From: Steinernema hermaphroditum
Taxonomy: Eukaryota > Nematoda > Chromadorea > Rhabditida > Steinernematidae
NCBI GenBank assembly: GCA_030435675.1
Contig: CM059624.1
Location: forward strand, 2,256,769 to 2,320,768
Direction of reading: 5' to 3'
DNA: 64,000 bases
Position 1 is the first letter of the stretch. Each line of letters opens with the position of its first letter. Under the pieces are notes generated by a model, which was not told the origin of the DNA, searched no databases, and was given only the letters and a program-made list of their open reading frames with translations. Shown here piece after piece: positions 23,845 through 34,533 of this stretch. Made by a program: the position numbers and the translations under genes.

Positions 23845-24075
23845 TTGGGGTTTGTCTGTCTCCGCAGGTTGTTGTAGGCCGTTTTGCTGCTTTCAGGGTG
23901 TCCGTGGCGGGACCACCTGACCGATCTGCTTCTGACAACCCTGAATCTCATTTGGGATGCAGGTGGTGTCAGAGGAGCGTGTGGGTGGCGGTGACTGCAT
24001 AGACTGCAGACTAGACCAGCTATGTGCTTCTTTGCGCTTCATTTTTTAATCCCCAGCTGGATTCCAGCCAATTCC
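23845..24075. repeat. Repeat copy A flanking the ELM2/SANT gene
   Basis: Runs from GGGGTTTGTCTGTCT through GGGATGCAGGTG and AGACTGCAGACT.GACC to ATCCCCAGC. It matches 24950-25160 in the same order and orientation at perhaps 65-70 percent by eye. Function unknown; probably a dispersed element. Confidence 0.6.
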
Positions 24076-24194
24076 AAAGCTCATTCCACTTTAGACAAAA
24101 CTGAGATGGAGAAAACACTTTTTCCAATCGTTGACGACGTGAAAAATTATATTAATACTCAATATGGATATCAATTACAGCTAAAATGCATTGT

Positions 24195-24819
24195 CTACTT
24201 CCTCGACGACTTCTTGCGCAGTTGCACCTCTTTCAGGACGTAGTAGAGCTCGACCAACTCGCCGACAGTGAATCGAGGCAGAAGGCGTCGTCTGATTTCG
24301 GAGAAGTTTTTACGGAAGCGCTTCACTCCCCGACTGAAGACGACGAGCTCCTGATCGCCGATGCGCTTTCTCGGCAAAGTGATCGTCCTGTCGGGTGGAT
24401 TTGCGTCCTCGATCGACTCGATCAACCAGGCGGCGCGTTCCACGTTGTAGTTGGCGATGTAGAGTGCGAGAAGAAGACGTTCGTCTTGGTTAAAGTTCAG
24501 TTTTTCGTCCAGTCCCAGCTGTTCGCTCAATTGCCGAGCCTTCGAGTCGTCCTCCTCCGGAATCCACAGAGTTTCTTCGCGTGACTCATCCAGAGGGAAG
24601 TTCTTGGGGCGGAGCTCGGGGATGTCTGCCTGGAAAGCCGTTCCAACCCGGACCGATGGGCGCATCTTCTGAAATTCATATCAATGGAAAACGAATAATC
24701 AAAATGAGACGGACTTGAACGGCGCTTCTAGTTCCATATCTTCGTTGACGAGGGGACGGTTCTTCAACAATAATCGTTTTCCTGGGCACATCGCTGAATC
24801 GGGAACATCGCCGGGACAT
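24195..24819 (-). CDS. Small ELM2-SANT chromatin protein (CoREST/MIER-like)
   Basis: Two exons, 24819-24715 and 24668-24195, 192 aa. The ATG follows GTTTCAG by three bases, typical of a trans-splice acceptor. Residues ~37-110 look like an ELM2 domain: VRVGTAFQADIPEL, then TLWIPEED and a helical region ending NVERAAWLIES. Residues ~130-185 look like a SANT domain (ELVVFSRGVKRFRKNFSEI, then VGELVELYYVLKE). ELM2-SANT pairs recruit HDAC1/2-type deacetylases in CoREST, MIER and MTA proteins; this would be nuclear. At 192 aa it is reduced to the pair alone. The exon-1 donor (GTCCGT) is weak, so the first 35 residues are less certain. Confidence 0.75.
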
Positions 24820-24949
24820 AATCTGAAACACCGATCACATCAATCATGTCACGACTGATGAAACTTACCAGGAACTGCACAAGTGACCGGTCGATACTGT
24901 TACGAGGCGGAAGTGGGACACACGACCGACTCGCAGCCTCAACAAAGGG

Positions 24950-25165
24950 GTTTGTCTGTCTGCGTACGTGCTTGACGCATGTGTCTGAACTGTCTGCATG
25001 CACTATACAAGGGCTTTCAGACAACTCTGGAACTCTTTTGGGATGCAGGTGATGGCAGGGGAGCGGTTGGTAGCGATTGCTGTCTAGACTGTAGACTTGA
25101 CCGATCCGCAGGCAGCTATCCGGCATTTTTGGTTCATTTCTTCGATCCCCAGCAGCTCGGAGGAG
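24950..25165. repeat. Repeat copy B flanking the ELM2/SANT gene
   Basis: Second copy of the repeat at 23845-24075. The remaining sequence to 25932 shows short ORFs without recognisable features; a plus-strand ORF at 25490-25750 is hydrophobic in its centre but unsupported. Confidence 0.6.
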
Positions 25166-25932
25166 CGCACTTTAGATTTTTGGGCAGATATAGTGAAACA
25201 GAGACGATAGTGTACTTTGGGAGCCGTAGCTCAACTGGTACTCGGCTGAATGCGGTTCCTTTCGATTGTGGTGACATTGTATTGTCAAGCGCTGGTGTTA
25301 ACAATGTGGTGCGAAAAGCTAAAGTGCGTTCTAAGGGCCAGCATGAAACGCTTCAGGAGGTTGCAGAGCGAAAGAAGAAAAGAAAGGGCCGTGTTCGATA
25401 AAAATCGCGTCCAATCGATTTCTGACAGGCCGTATGTATGTACAATCTCTCGAACTTGAACGTGCTCGCATTTTCGAAAGAACATCTCTTTGAAAGAACA
25501 GCAAGAAGAGTTCAACAGCCAGAACAGTCATCTTTATTTTCTTCTGCGGAGCATTCAGGGCACTTTGCCTATCCCACCCCTAATATACTTCATCCTTCGG
25601 GCTCTATTAGTTGGTACAGCGACTCGATCGTACAATCTTGAACTGAATCCCTACAGCTTGGCGGGGCAACAGCTTATCGACGAGATTCCAGTTGACTTCC
25701 ACGGGACAGGGATCTTCGCTTTTGCATCGGACTGTCGTGTGGGACAATAGACTTTTGGCATTCGCAGAGCACTGTAAACAATATGAGAACAGCTCTACTC
25801 AGAGGTATTTCCCTGCTCCTTTATGCAATGCATCAAAACCAGTGCTGACTCAGTTCTGACTGCATTGCTTCTGGCACTTACATGCACACATAAGCCATAT
25901 AAACTTCTCGGTAAAATACAAAGCTTACCGAA

Positions 25933-26802
25933 ATGGCATCTCTTCCAAACACTATCATCTTCGATATCCTCCAGAACAGCAACAAGACCGATTTTCCAGA
26001 GATCCGGAAGACCAATGAAACCTGGCATCATCTACTTCAAAATATTTTGGATAGGAGAGAGAAAAACAGTGTCGCGATCAGCCCTCGTCGGCACATTGTC
26101 AAGTACTTCTTCTGGAACGAGGCCACCGATGAGCATTTCAAGGACCTATCCGAGGAACAGCAGAAAAAGCTCGGAGCGCTGCATATTGGAGACTTTACTC
26201 AGAAGAGCCTAAATGACGATGTCTTCACTCTACACTCTATCTGTGAAAAGTCCCCTAAACGAGAACACGATTTTAAAGTTCAATTTCCGAAGTTGGTCAT
26301 CAGCAGCAGCATCTGGGAAATGATCAACCATCTATCGACATTCTTTCCCGTCGATTTCGAGGAAATAGAGGTTGCCAAAAGCCTCCTAACCAACATGTGT
26401 TCACTACGTCCGAGTGTCAAGAAGCTTACAATCTTCGACTCCATGATTTTTCCGGATGTTGTCGCTCAGCTCTCTGACTTCTTGCAGACGATGACTTGGG
26501 AAACCGTCGAACTCTTGCACGTAGAAGCCGACGGAGACCTGCAATTTGAGGAGTTAATCGTCAAAGCATGGATTGGGACTAAACAGCCTCAGTTGAAGAG
26601 TTACACGTCGGATATCGGACAACCGGGCCTTTGGAAGCGGTTTATTACGAAGATGAGCCCACTCGGGAAGATGCCAGAAGAAGGCCGACTTGTTATTAAG
26701 CACAGCACATTAAAGAAAAGCATTTGTCTCACTGTGAAAGAATATCACGATGAAGAGAAGGCACTTGATATGGAACGACTCATTATTCGTGCTTTACCAT
26801 AA
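25933..26802 (+). CDS. Single-exon F-box-like lineage-specific protein
   Basis: Intronless ORF of 289 aa starting MASLPNTIIFDILQ, an F-box-like opening (Leu-Pro then an amphipathic helix). Later helical and strand sequence resembles the C-terminal recognition regions of nematode F-box families. F-box proteins link substrates to Skp1-cullin ubiquitin ligases. The Pfam-level match is weak, so the function is inferred. Related in style to the genes at 32622, 34534, 48616 and 52203. Its last codons (MERLIIRALP, stop, then AAGGAA) are duplicated near 27810. Confidence 0.7.
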   Translation: MASLPNTIIFDILQNSNKTDFPEIRKTNETWHHLLQNILDRREKNSVAISPRRHIVKYFFWNEATDEHFKDLSEEQQKKLGALHIGDFTQKSLNDDVFTLHSICEKSPKREHDFKVQFPKLVISSSIWEMINHLSTFFPVDFEEIEVAKSLLTNMCSLRPSVKKLTIFDSMIFPDVVAQLSDFLQTMTWETVELLHVEADGDLQFEELIVKAWIGTKQPQLKSYTSDIGQPGLWKRFITKMSPLGKMPEEGRLVIKHSTLKKSICLTVKEYHDEEKALDMERLIIRALP

Positions 26803-27479
26803 AGGAAGTGTAGATAATACATGTGAGTTGGTGTCAGCAGTGTAAAGATAGGGACCTTTTGGAGATATGATGAACTTCACATGCAACGATATAGAAAAGA
26901 AACTGCTGAACAAAGTGTCAGCGATGAATTGTTGATGGTCAGATGGGACGGTAGTAGTTGGGAGGTCCTCATTCCCAAAGTGGACTATTTCGATGAGCCC
27001 AAGCCTTGTAACAATCATAGTAGCGCAGTGGGTTCACGGAACCATCACTCATGGCTACTTTACCCATATAACGGATCCACAAGCTCACTTCTATTTTACA
27101 GAAATAAAGGCCGAATATTGAAAAAATGACCTTTCAGGAATAGAGCCTGAAACCTGACATTTTCAAGTTGACCACCACAATCGATCTCCACTTTGAGCTG
27201 AGAGATTCCCGTTTGAATAATTACATAGCACTCCGTTAACTGTAGTGTATGGCCATCTGTACAGTCTACAATGGCAAAGAGGAATGTAGTTAGAACAAGA
27301 CAAAGAGGTCGAAAATGAGACCAAAACATTTTTCGAATCCAAGCCCCCGATTTTCTATGAACAAGGAATCCGGCTTCTGCGCACGGACTGCTGAGGTTAC
27401 TCCGATGTTACTGAATACCTCGAGTGAAATGTCTAAAAATGTCAAATAAACAATCATTACAAAAGTGCCCCAACCCAAT
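26803..27479. other. Accessory intergenic stretch, no supported gene
   Basis: A plus-strand stretch at about 26890-27010 reads VSDELLMVRWDGSSWEVLIPK and looks protein-like, but has no clear start or partner exon. It may be a relic. Confidence 0.35.
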
Positions 27480-27775
27480 AACTTCCTTCCCTTTGTTTTT
27501 AATAGCGGCGTTCCCCATTTGCACTTTTGCGGCGGCACTTCCTGTGAGTCAGCGGCGCGGTCGTTCACCATTCAGCATGAGACAATACGAGCCACGATCG
27601 AGAGGCACGATTAGTTAAAATATGTAAATACTGACAGACTCGCGATTCGATTGATGCAGATTCGCGTGTTAATGTCAAACAACTAACTTTCCATACTTTT
27701 CAGACTCCCCGCGATTCTCGTTAATCGATGTCGACAACTATGAGCACCGTTTAAAAGCAAAAGTAAGTCGTTTTT
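27480..27775. repeat. Duplicated exon-like segment, copy 1
   Basis: Matches 31680-31960 over ~270 bp. Both copies hold an acceptor, then an open stretch encoding PRFSLIDVDNYEH, then GTAAGTCG. Both also hold the opposite-strand start AAATGC(A)AATG..G.ACG. The peptide is retained, but the copies differ by one base after the acceptor, so their phases differ. Confidence 0.6.
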
Positions 27776-27807
27776 TTTAAAAGCAATATGTCTCACTGAT
27801 AAGACGA

Positions 27808-27858
27808 TCAGAAGGCAGTTTATATGGAACGACTCATTATTCGCGCCCTGCCATAAAG
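27808..27858 (+). pseudogene. 3'-end fragment of an F-box-like gene
   Basis: About 50 bases (CAGAAGGCAGTTTATATGG... to CCATAAAGGAA) match the last codons of the gene at 25933-26802, including MERLIIRALP and the stop. It abuts the Arg/Ser-rich ORF directly. Confidence 0.7.
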
Positions 27859-28242
27859 GAACTGGCCGACGGCGAGATCGCCGAAGCAAAAGATAAAAGC
27901 CGAGCGGTCGACGCCAAAGACGCCTTCTCCGCCACCGCAGAGAAGAAGAACGACGAAGAAGCCCCTCCGCAGCGAAGGAACTCCAAGCGCCCTGCAAGGA
28001 AGTCTTCCGACCGCCGCTACATCGACCGCCTCTTCGACCCGACTCTGGCCGCACCTCCCAATCGCCGTCGCCCTCAAGACAAGCCGGAAGGACGTCCATC
28101 GCCCATCCGTCCTCCACCGAAGTCGGATCGACGAAGCCCTGGCTCGACAAGTTCTCGCCGTTCCCCGCGCCACTACGATCTTCACCGTCGAGGACCTCAC
28201 CACGATTCGGATCGCCAGGAGCTTCGTCGTCCTCGTCACTGA
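27859..28242 (+). pseudogene. Arg/Ser/Pro-rich C-terminal exon without a start
   Basis: Open frame of 127 codons beginning ELADGEIAEAKDKSR and ending RQELRRPRH. It has a strong GC-rich third position and RS/RP-rich sequence (PPKSDRRSPGSTSSRRSPRH) like the tails of SR-type or RNA-associated proteins. There is no in-frame ATG, and the upstream side is the F-box fragment. I take it as a detached last exon; a real upstream exon cannot be excluded. Confidence 0.45.
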
Positions 28243-28645
28243 AGTCTGCTCGTCGGTGACCCACATCGACTTCGAGTTTAAGTTCAAGTACACCTAGCCA
28301 AGGAATCCCATCCTCTATTCTCTAACATTCTTTTGAAATAAAATCTGTAACCGCATGGCACTCTGTCCTCAGAGTAAAGGCGAGCACAAGGAGGAGGAGA
28401 TTCTTTACTTTCCCGAAGAGTTCTTGAAAAGCCAAACAAACAGGTGATGCGCCAGATGACGTGGAAGTTGTACAAAATGCGCTGGTAAGTTAAGGCGACA
28501 GTGGTAGTTTCTAGCTTGCAGTCTATAGATATCGAAGGAGACCAACTTCGCCCTATTTATGAGACCATTGATCTGGACGGCCCCCGACGAATCAATAAAT
28601 GAGAGGGCGCGAACAACGTGTTGACAAGAACCGAAAATCGCATAG

Positions 28646-28742
28646 AAACTACGTCCGCATCTGCAGATCATTAGATGACAAACAGGACGAAGACCACTAA
28701 CGACGTCTCCTTCAGTTCAAACCTCTTCACGATGGACGACTC
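28646..28742. repeat. Truncated copy of the 30845-30940 segment
   Basis: Nearly identical to 30845-30940 (GCAGATCATTAgATGACAAA through CACGATGGACGACTC), then diverges; here the reading frame stops after MDDSRRR. Sequence between 28243 and 28645 shows no gene. Confidence 0.75.
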
Positions 28743-28909
28743 TAGGAGACGGTAAGGAGACGAGACAGAAGAACAGTGTAACAGATGATTAGTAGTATAC
28801 TTAAGTTGAATTACATAACGGGCCAGGTGGAGGTTTCGATTACACTTGTGGAGTTTTCGATTACAAAAAAATGCGGTTCGATTACATTGACCTTTTAATG
28901 ATATGCACG

Positions 28910-29330
28910 CGGCTCTCTCTTTCCGGGCTTGGAAAAATTTCATCGTGCGCCGCCGACCCATAGAGTACGTCCGTCTTTCCTCACGTCGCTGTTTCGATTA
29001 GATGGACTTAGAAAAATTTCGACCACATTGGTGGCGGCGCTCTCTTCCCGGACTTAGAAAATATTTCCTCGTGCGCCTCCATTGATGGAGTACGTTCACC
29101 CTTCCTCACGTCGCTGTTTCGATTACAGTCCTTTCTCACGTCGCTGTTTCGATTAGATGGACTTAGAAAAATTTCGACCACATTGGTGGCGGCTCTCTCT
29201 TTCCGGACTTAGAAAAATTTCATCGTGCGCCGCCGACCCATAGAGTACGTCCGTCTTTCCTCACGTCGCTGTTTCGATTAGATGGACTTAGAAAAATTTC
29301 GACCACATTGGTGGCGGCGCTCTCTTCCCA
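28910..29330. repeat. Tandem repeat, ~278-bp period with internal sub-repeats
   Basis: A unit of about 140 bp, from GGCTCTCTCTTTCCGG.CTT to ACCACATTGGTGGCGGC, occurs at about 28911 and again at about 29189, nearly identical. A diverged copy lies between them. The phrase CCTCACGTCGCTGTTTCGATT appears four times. A CCACCGCCAC-type low-complexity run follows at 29337-29375. The rest to 29685 is unassigned. Confidence 0.8.
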
Positions 29331-29685
29331 AAATTGCCACCGCTTGCCACCGCCACCAAATACCACCACCACCCGCCAACGTTCAAATCAGTTCTTTATC
29401 ATCTAGAGAGTGTTAAAGGGATTCCGAAGGCGTGGACTAAGAGATAAGATTAATTACACACGCGACGGCCGCACCGTTAAATTAAATATTCCGCTATCGG
29501 GACGTTGTTTTGCGGACGGTCACCCTTATGAATATGCGATGTGTAGGTGAATTGTTAATCTATTCGCACTGTAAGACTCCCTATCCACTATTGTTTGCGC
29601 CTTCGCGAGTGGTGGTCGTGCTGAAAATATCTTCGGTGGGTGTTTACAGATCTTCGGCTATACTAACGTTGACGACGCTCCGATC

Positions 29686-30466
29686 ATGAGTCTATTCGCA
29701 ACTCGGCCAACCAACAATCTGGTAAGTACATATTCCACATATAAAGATATGTCAAAATTTACCGTTTCAGTCCCAGAAGTATCTCACTTTTTCTCCGCGA
29801 TTGATCGTATTCTGTGTGTGTGAGAGATGTCGAGACCGTAATCAAGCAACCGAAAGGAGCAGCGAAAGGAGCTTCGAATTTGAACTCTGCAGCGACTGCA
29901 TTCAGCGGACCAGCTGGCTTCGTCGCTCGACGTTTCCGAGCAGCCAACACCTCAGAGAGGCGAGTCGAGATCTCCAAAACATGCAAGGTCTAATGGTATG
30001 TCTGTCTTATAAAAGTTTTTTTTTATTTTATGTTATTTTCAGAGCCCCAACGAGGTCATGCAGAAGACGAACTGGGTGATTGTCACAAGTTGTGACACCT
30101 GTAGGGACAAGACCGGAGAGGAACCCGACGAAGACATCAACAACGAGCGCTTCAAGAAGGTTCGTATGTCTTCAAGAAGGTTTCGCCATGTGTCCCGCTT
30201 GCAAGGACCACAACCGACTTCTCCGATTGTGATATCCACACTATTCATGTTATTTGTCTAGTGTTCAATGGACAGATGACGAAGAGGTGGAAATCAAAAA
30301 GCAGACAGTTCCTAGGACTCTTCCTGCGACTCCTTTGGCTCAATCATCTCTGGACATGACAATTACTACCCAGCTGACCAATGCAATCTACGTCCACCCT
30401 GTAGTTCAATCAGTGGTACAGATGTACGAAGAAGCGATAGCTGGATATCAGGTCGAGTTAGTTTAA
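29686..30466 (+). CDS. Uncharacterised Cys-pair protein, model uncertain
   Basis: Possible exons: 29686-29721 (MSLFATRPTNNL), 29771-29999, 30043-30178, 30256-30466. In this frame there are Cys pairs (VCERCRDRN, LCSDC, SCDTCRDKT), hinting at zinc binding. The exon-2 sequence also has a protein-like Ala-rich alternative frame. A ~20-nt duplication (CTTCAAGAAGGTTCGTATGT) sits at 30150-30185, after which a third frame would give CPACKD. So the gene may be decaying or mis-modelled. The last exon could instead continue into a basic helical stretch at 30509-30588. I do not recognise the family. Confidence 0.4.
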
Positions 30467-30927
30467 ATTACCACCTATACAAATCTACAACACCTGTTAT
30501 TTAGGATCAGAAGACTGCGTACACGAATTGAAGCCAAGTCCAGAGAATGTGCCCTCCTCCGACAGCGAAAAGGACATTTCCTGCCGTAATTCCGTCCTGT
30601 TTTTTGTTGTTCCCTGTATGGGAAAACAATAAAATTGTTGAATGCTGACCTTGACATTTATTGTTTTCATAGGCCACACAAAGTAAACATACACACACAT
30701 CTCACACAATAAAACTTATTTACTAACATGTCTCCATACTAGAAACATCACAACGTTCAGAGGAACTTCTTGTTCTTTTTACTATTGTTCTTCGTCTTGA
30801 AAAGAGTCTTGCCGACGACGGAGTATTTCAGTAGGCGCCGACAACTACGTCCGCAACTGCAGATCATTAAATGACAAACAGGACGAAGACCACTAACGAC
30901 GTCTCCTTCAGTTCAAACCTCTTCACG

Positions 30928-31119
30928 ATGGACGACTCCACAAAGGAAGCGCTTCTTCTACTGGCGATAGAAGTCCTAATCAGGAAAGCCAAAACCCAGA
31001 CAAGTCACCTCCGCCGTCGCCTGACAAAAGACTACTTACGGCAGATCTATAGCGAGAAATATCTTCCCAACCCAATAAAAGAATGCCAACAACTAGAAGA
31101 ACACAACTTTGGTCATTGA
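30928..31119 (+). CDS. Small hypothetical protein, 63 aa
   Basis: ATG lies shortly after CTCCTTCAG. The ORF begins MDDSTKEALLLLAIEVLIRK and ends EHNFGH; Leu-rich then basic. Its 5' part is duplicated at 28646-28742. No family recognised. Confidence 0.35.
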   Translation: MDDSTKEALLLLAIEVLIRKAKTQTSHLRRRLTKDYLRQIYSEKYLPNPIKECQQLEEHNFGH

Positions 31120-31136
31120 TAATTAAGCCTCTTATA

Positions 31137-31560
31137 CAGTGCGACGCAAAATGATAGGTCCACCCAATTTTTTTTCTTGTTTTTGTCTTTTCAAAGAATG
31201 TGGAAGAAAGGCGACAGTACCATCAGAAAGAGCACTCAATACTACAGTATCACACAAATTGCCCACTGCTTGTCGAGTATTTTTTATCAGAAAAAAAATA
31301 TAAATAGGAATTTGATCCAGATTTACCGACGCAGAATGATAGGTGCACTTGTAGAAAACCTGAGTTAAGCATTTAAATTGACCTTTGATCTTGACTTAAA
31401 CATTAACCAATGGATAAAAATCTATGCTTAATATGGTCTGTGGTTTTTACTGACTACCGTCAGATCTGCGCCCCCAAAATTTAAAAACTTGCCATAGGGG
31501 ATGCTGTAGTATTGAGTGCTATTCCTGATGGTACTGTCGGCTTTCTTCCACAGCTTTTAA
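31137..31560. mobile_element. Tc1/mariner-like terminal-repeat relic
   Basis: CAGTGCGACGCAAAATGATAG follows TA at 31135-31136, in the style of Tc1-type ends, and GACGCAGAATGATAGGT recurs at 31330. About 60 bp at 31196-31262 (TGTGGAAGAAAGGCGACAGT) is inverted at 31500-31560. No transposase is visible. Confidence 0.45.
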
Positions 31561-31679
31561 TAACAAAGTCATGGACTCCTCGGTGCTGTGTTCATATTCA
31601 CATCCCCGATGGTTCATTTTCATATCTTTCAAGGAGTTTATTTCGTATGTGCCCTTCCATCTGACTTCCTTTCCTCTCT

Positions 31680-31960
31680 CTTCAATGGTGACGTCCCTCA
31701 TTTGCATTTTTGCGGGGGCACCCATCGTCTGGCTGTGATTCAGCGGCGCGGGCGTCTACGCTCCGAGACAGAACGAGGCACGATGGCAACGTTTTCAGTT
31801 GAAATGAACTCTGATAGACTGGCGATTCGATTGATGCAGATGCCAGGATGCGCGTGTTCGTATAAACAACTAACTTTCTAAACTTTTTAGACCCCCGCGA
31901 TTCTCGCTGATCGATGTCGACAACTATGAGCACAGTAGAAACACAAAAGTAAGTCGTCTT
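31680..31960. repeat. Duplicated exon-like segment, copy 2
   Basis: Partner of 27480-27775, see there. On the minus strand a 61-codon ORF starts within it (MQMRDVTIEERGKEVRWKG) and ends at 31519; this may be a short gene or a relic. From 31961 to 32621 I see no gene. There is a 30-base copy (AAGAATCGCCATTGATTTC) of the 3' end of the next gene at 32533-32562. Confidence 0.55.
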
Positions 31961-32621
31961 TTTGAAAGCAACAATTTAAAGAGCTTAGCTCTTTCGACGT
32001 TTCTTTCGAGATTTCCACTCAGCATGAGTAGCAGGGATGTGCGGAATTCCGTTTCTTGTTTTTTTGTCTAAATTTTTTTGCCTCACAAAAGAAAAATCCC
32101 TAAAGACACTAACCATAGTCTACAATCGACTTAACCGTTGCTTTCAGATTTCTGTTACTCCTCATCGTCGTCGTCTTGCTGCAAGTGTCACCTTTATGAG
32201 CACTAATCAGCTCGTGGTTCAACGATGCTCGATCCCTTAGGCGATGTGCCATCGCGATCCTACCATGTGACAATTTGTAATTAAAGGCAACACTTCCCGA
32301 TGTTTCGATGCTTTCATATCCCTCGTTTCATTTAGGTTTAATTACCCATGACTGAAGTTTTGTTTACTGCGATAGAAGGCTGTAAGCTGATTAATTTCAT
32401 GGTTTCTTGTCATGAACATGCATGGACAGTGTTTATTACAGAATTTGCAGACCTTTGTCTCCCCAAATACAACGATGAACATACATGTGACCGATTCTAG
32501 TAAGCTACGATGTGCTCTTATTGAAATTGTCGCTCAAGAATCGCCATTGATTTCTGCGTTTCGGTTTAGACATACATAGTAAGATTTATCCGATATCAAT
32601 TGAAAAGAAAATCACAGGTTG

Positions 32622-33683
32622 TTAGAACATTTTCTTATGAACACATTTGTAGTGCCTTTTAAGCGCACAGGAATGCAATGTCCCACACGTGCATTTCGTA
32701 ATTGTCAGCAGAGTGGTCGTTTCAACTCGCTGAAGAATCGCCATTGATTTCTGCGTTTCGTGTTGTAAATAGTATTGGACCTCAGAGTCATCGTCTTCTT
32801 CGGAATCACTATCGATATATTGATCTTCGAAGTATTGAGTATCATGATCGTCATCTCCGGAGTCATCACTGTCGAAACGAAAGTAATTGCCAACATATCT
32901 CTTAATTTTCGTCATCGTATCCAGAGTTTTCCGTTCATCCTCTCCATGTTTATACGAAAGATAGCACTCGAAATCTCTATTCGCTTTCCAGAAATCGAAA
33001 AATCTCTTGACATAGTCATTGTCCACCAATACACGATCGGTTAATAGCGAAACTTCTTTCTTCATTTCAGTTTGAAGACAAAATCTTTGAATATCATCGA
33101 GGATAGATTGAGGCCAGTCTCCATTTAGAACAATGCTGCTCAAACCAGGATGATTGTCTATGTGGTCTTTCAGAAACGCCGCAGCCTCAGCATCAACGTG
33201 AAACAGATTCAACTTTGTGAAATACACTGACTGGAAAAGACTGCGCATGATTAGCTTTTTGAACTCAGGTGAACTTCCGGTGTTGTTGAGCAATAGACCT
33301 AAATAGTGTTCTCGGGCATACCGAAGCGAAATTTCCTTGAAAAGCATCCTGGCGTCCTTTGCCTTGCATTTCAGCAGCCTATTTTCGGAATGTTCCAGCT
33401 GATCTCCAGTATCGTCCGAAATCCCTGTGAATCTAATATACTGCGGGGCGAGTTTCGCTACTTCCGACAGCTGCAAGGTTTGTTTGCGATCGTAATTGTA
33501 GAACGTGTAACTAAATCCGTCTTCAGTAGATATGAGATGAATCCTGACATAGTGACGGTTTGTAATGTGCAGCTGAGCGATGTCCTGCCAGTGTCCATTG
33601 GCTGCATTCCTCAGGAACCACAACGAATTGTTCTCCAGCAGCTCTACGACTGACTCCACGAACTTATAAGGAATCGTATCCAT
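32622..33683 (-). CDS. Single-exon F-box-like paralogue 1
   Basis: Intronless, 353 aa, starting MDTIPYKFVESVVELLENN, an F-box-like first helix, then WQDIAQLHITNRHYVRI. The C-terminal quarter holds an acidic Asp/Glu/Ser run (DSDDSGDDDHD) and a CTCGTLHSC motif near the end. It is clearly paralogous along its length to 34534-35529. Such lineage-expanded families probably act as adaptors of Skp1-cullin ligases; here that is inference from the N-terminus. Confidence 0.75.
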   Translation of the reverse strand: MDTIPYKFVESVVELLENNSLWFLRNAANGHWQDIAQLHITNRHYVRIHLISTEDGFSYTFYNYDRKQTLQLSEVAKLAPQYIRFTGISDDTGDQLEHSENRLLKCKAKDARMLFKEISLRYAREHYLGLLLNNTGSSPEFKKLIMRSLFQSVYFTKLNLFHVDAEAAAFLKDHIDNHPGLSSIVLNGDWPQSILDDIQRFCLQTEMKKEVSLLTDRVLVDNDYVKRFFDFWKANRDFECYLSYKHGEDERKTLDTMTKIKRYVGNYFRFDSDDSGDDDHDTQYFEDQYIDSDSEEDDDSEVQYYLQHETQKSMAILQRVETTTLLTITKCTCGTLHSCALKRHYKCVHKKMF

Positions 33684-34533
33684 GATGTAGATTACGTAGT
33701 ATTATTGAAAATGCGCTGTTATATGTAAACACTGCAATGCATCAAACACAAATGCGTGAAGATGGGAAAGTGCAATGCATTGCGGACGTTTTCTCACAAG
33801 GAAACTTTCCCAATTGATACACACCCATAAAGTTAAGGTGTTATGGTGTAGATAGAGGGTGGACTGCTGATTCAAACGCACATTGATTCGTCTCCTCTAA
33901 ACCAAACTATGCATTTTAAAACGATGTCGAAATTAACCCTGTTCGAGAATAGTAAATAAGTCGTACGAAATTGTTTTGATGGAATTTTCCAGTAGTTGAA
34001 GGGCGACGGTTTTGTATTCCATTTGAATGCCCTGTAAGACGTTACGATCGCTACAAAGATAGCATTGCTACAAGAAAAAATAATAGCGCAAGATTGTAGA
34101 GCAGACACGATACTTTCAAATCGCTTATTACGATTTATTATTAAAGAAAAGGATAATCATTATGACAATTGTGTTATATCATCAATCATAGTAACGGGCC
34201 AAGAGCAAAAATTGCTCCAACGATGAAAACTGAACGGTCGTTCTTTCGTATTTGAACTTGACTCCCCCAAATACATACAACGATGTACACAAGAATGCAT
34301 CTGACCGATTCAGGCCTACTATGTCCTCTTACTGAAAAGGTATTTGGTTTAGATTGACATTTATATTTTTTAGCATCTGCTAGCAGTGAAGCGCAAATGG
34401 AAAGGAGTGAAAACGTATGAATGCAATTGTAGCTGATTCGTAGTAAACACAACTTCAGTCATGGGTAATTAAGCCTCTTGTATAAGTAGGCGTTTTATTC
34501 GTAAATCTGTTATAAATAGATGGTGACCAGGAA

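Noticed and set aside
25215..25290. tRNA-like start (GTAGCTCAACTGGT)
   Set aside because: No matching T-arm or anticodon stem follows.
25490..25750. 86-codon plus-strand ORF with a hydrophobic centre
   Set aside because: No splice partner, homology or codon signal; could be chance.
28910..29330. Possible CRISPR-like array
   Set aside because: Repeats are long, irregular and without unique spacers of constant length; eukaryotic context.
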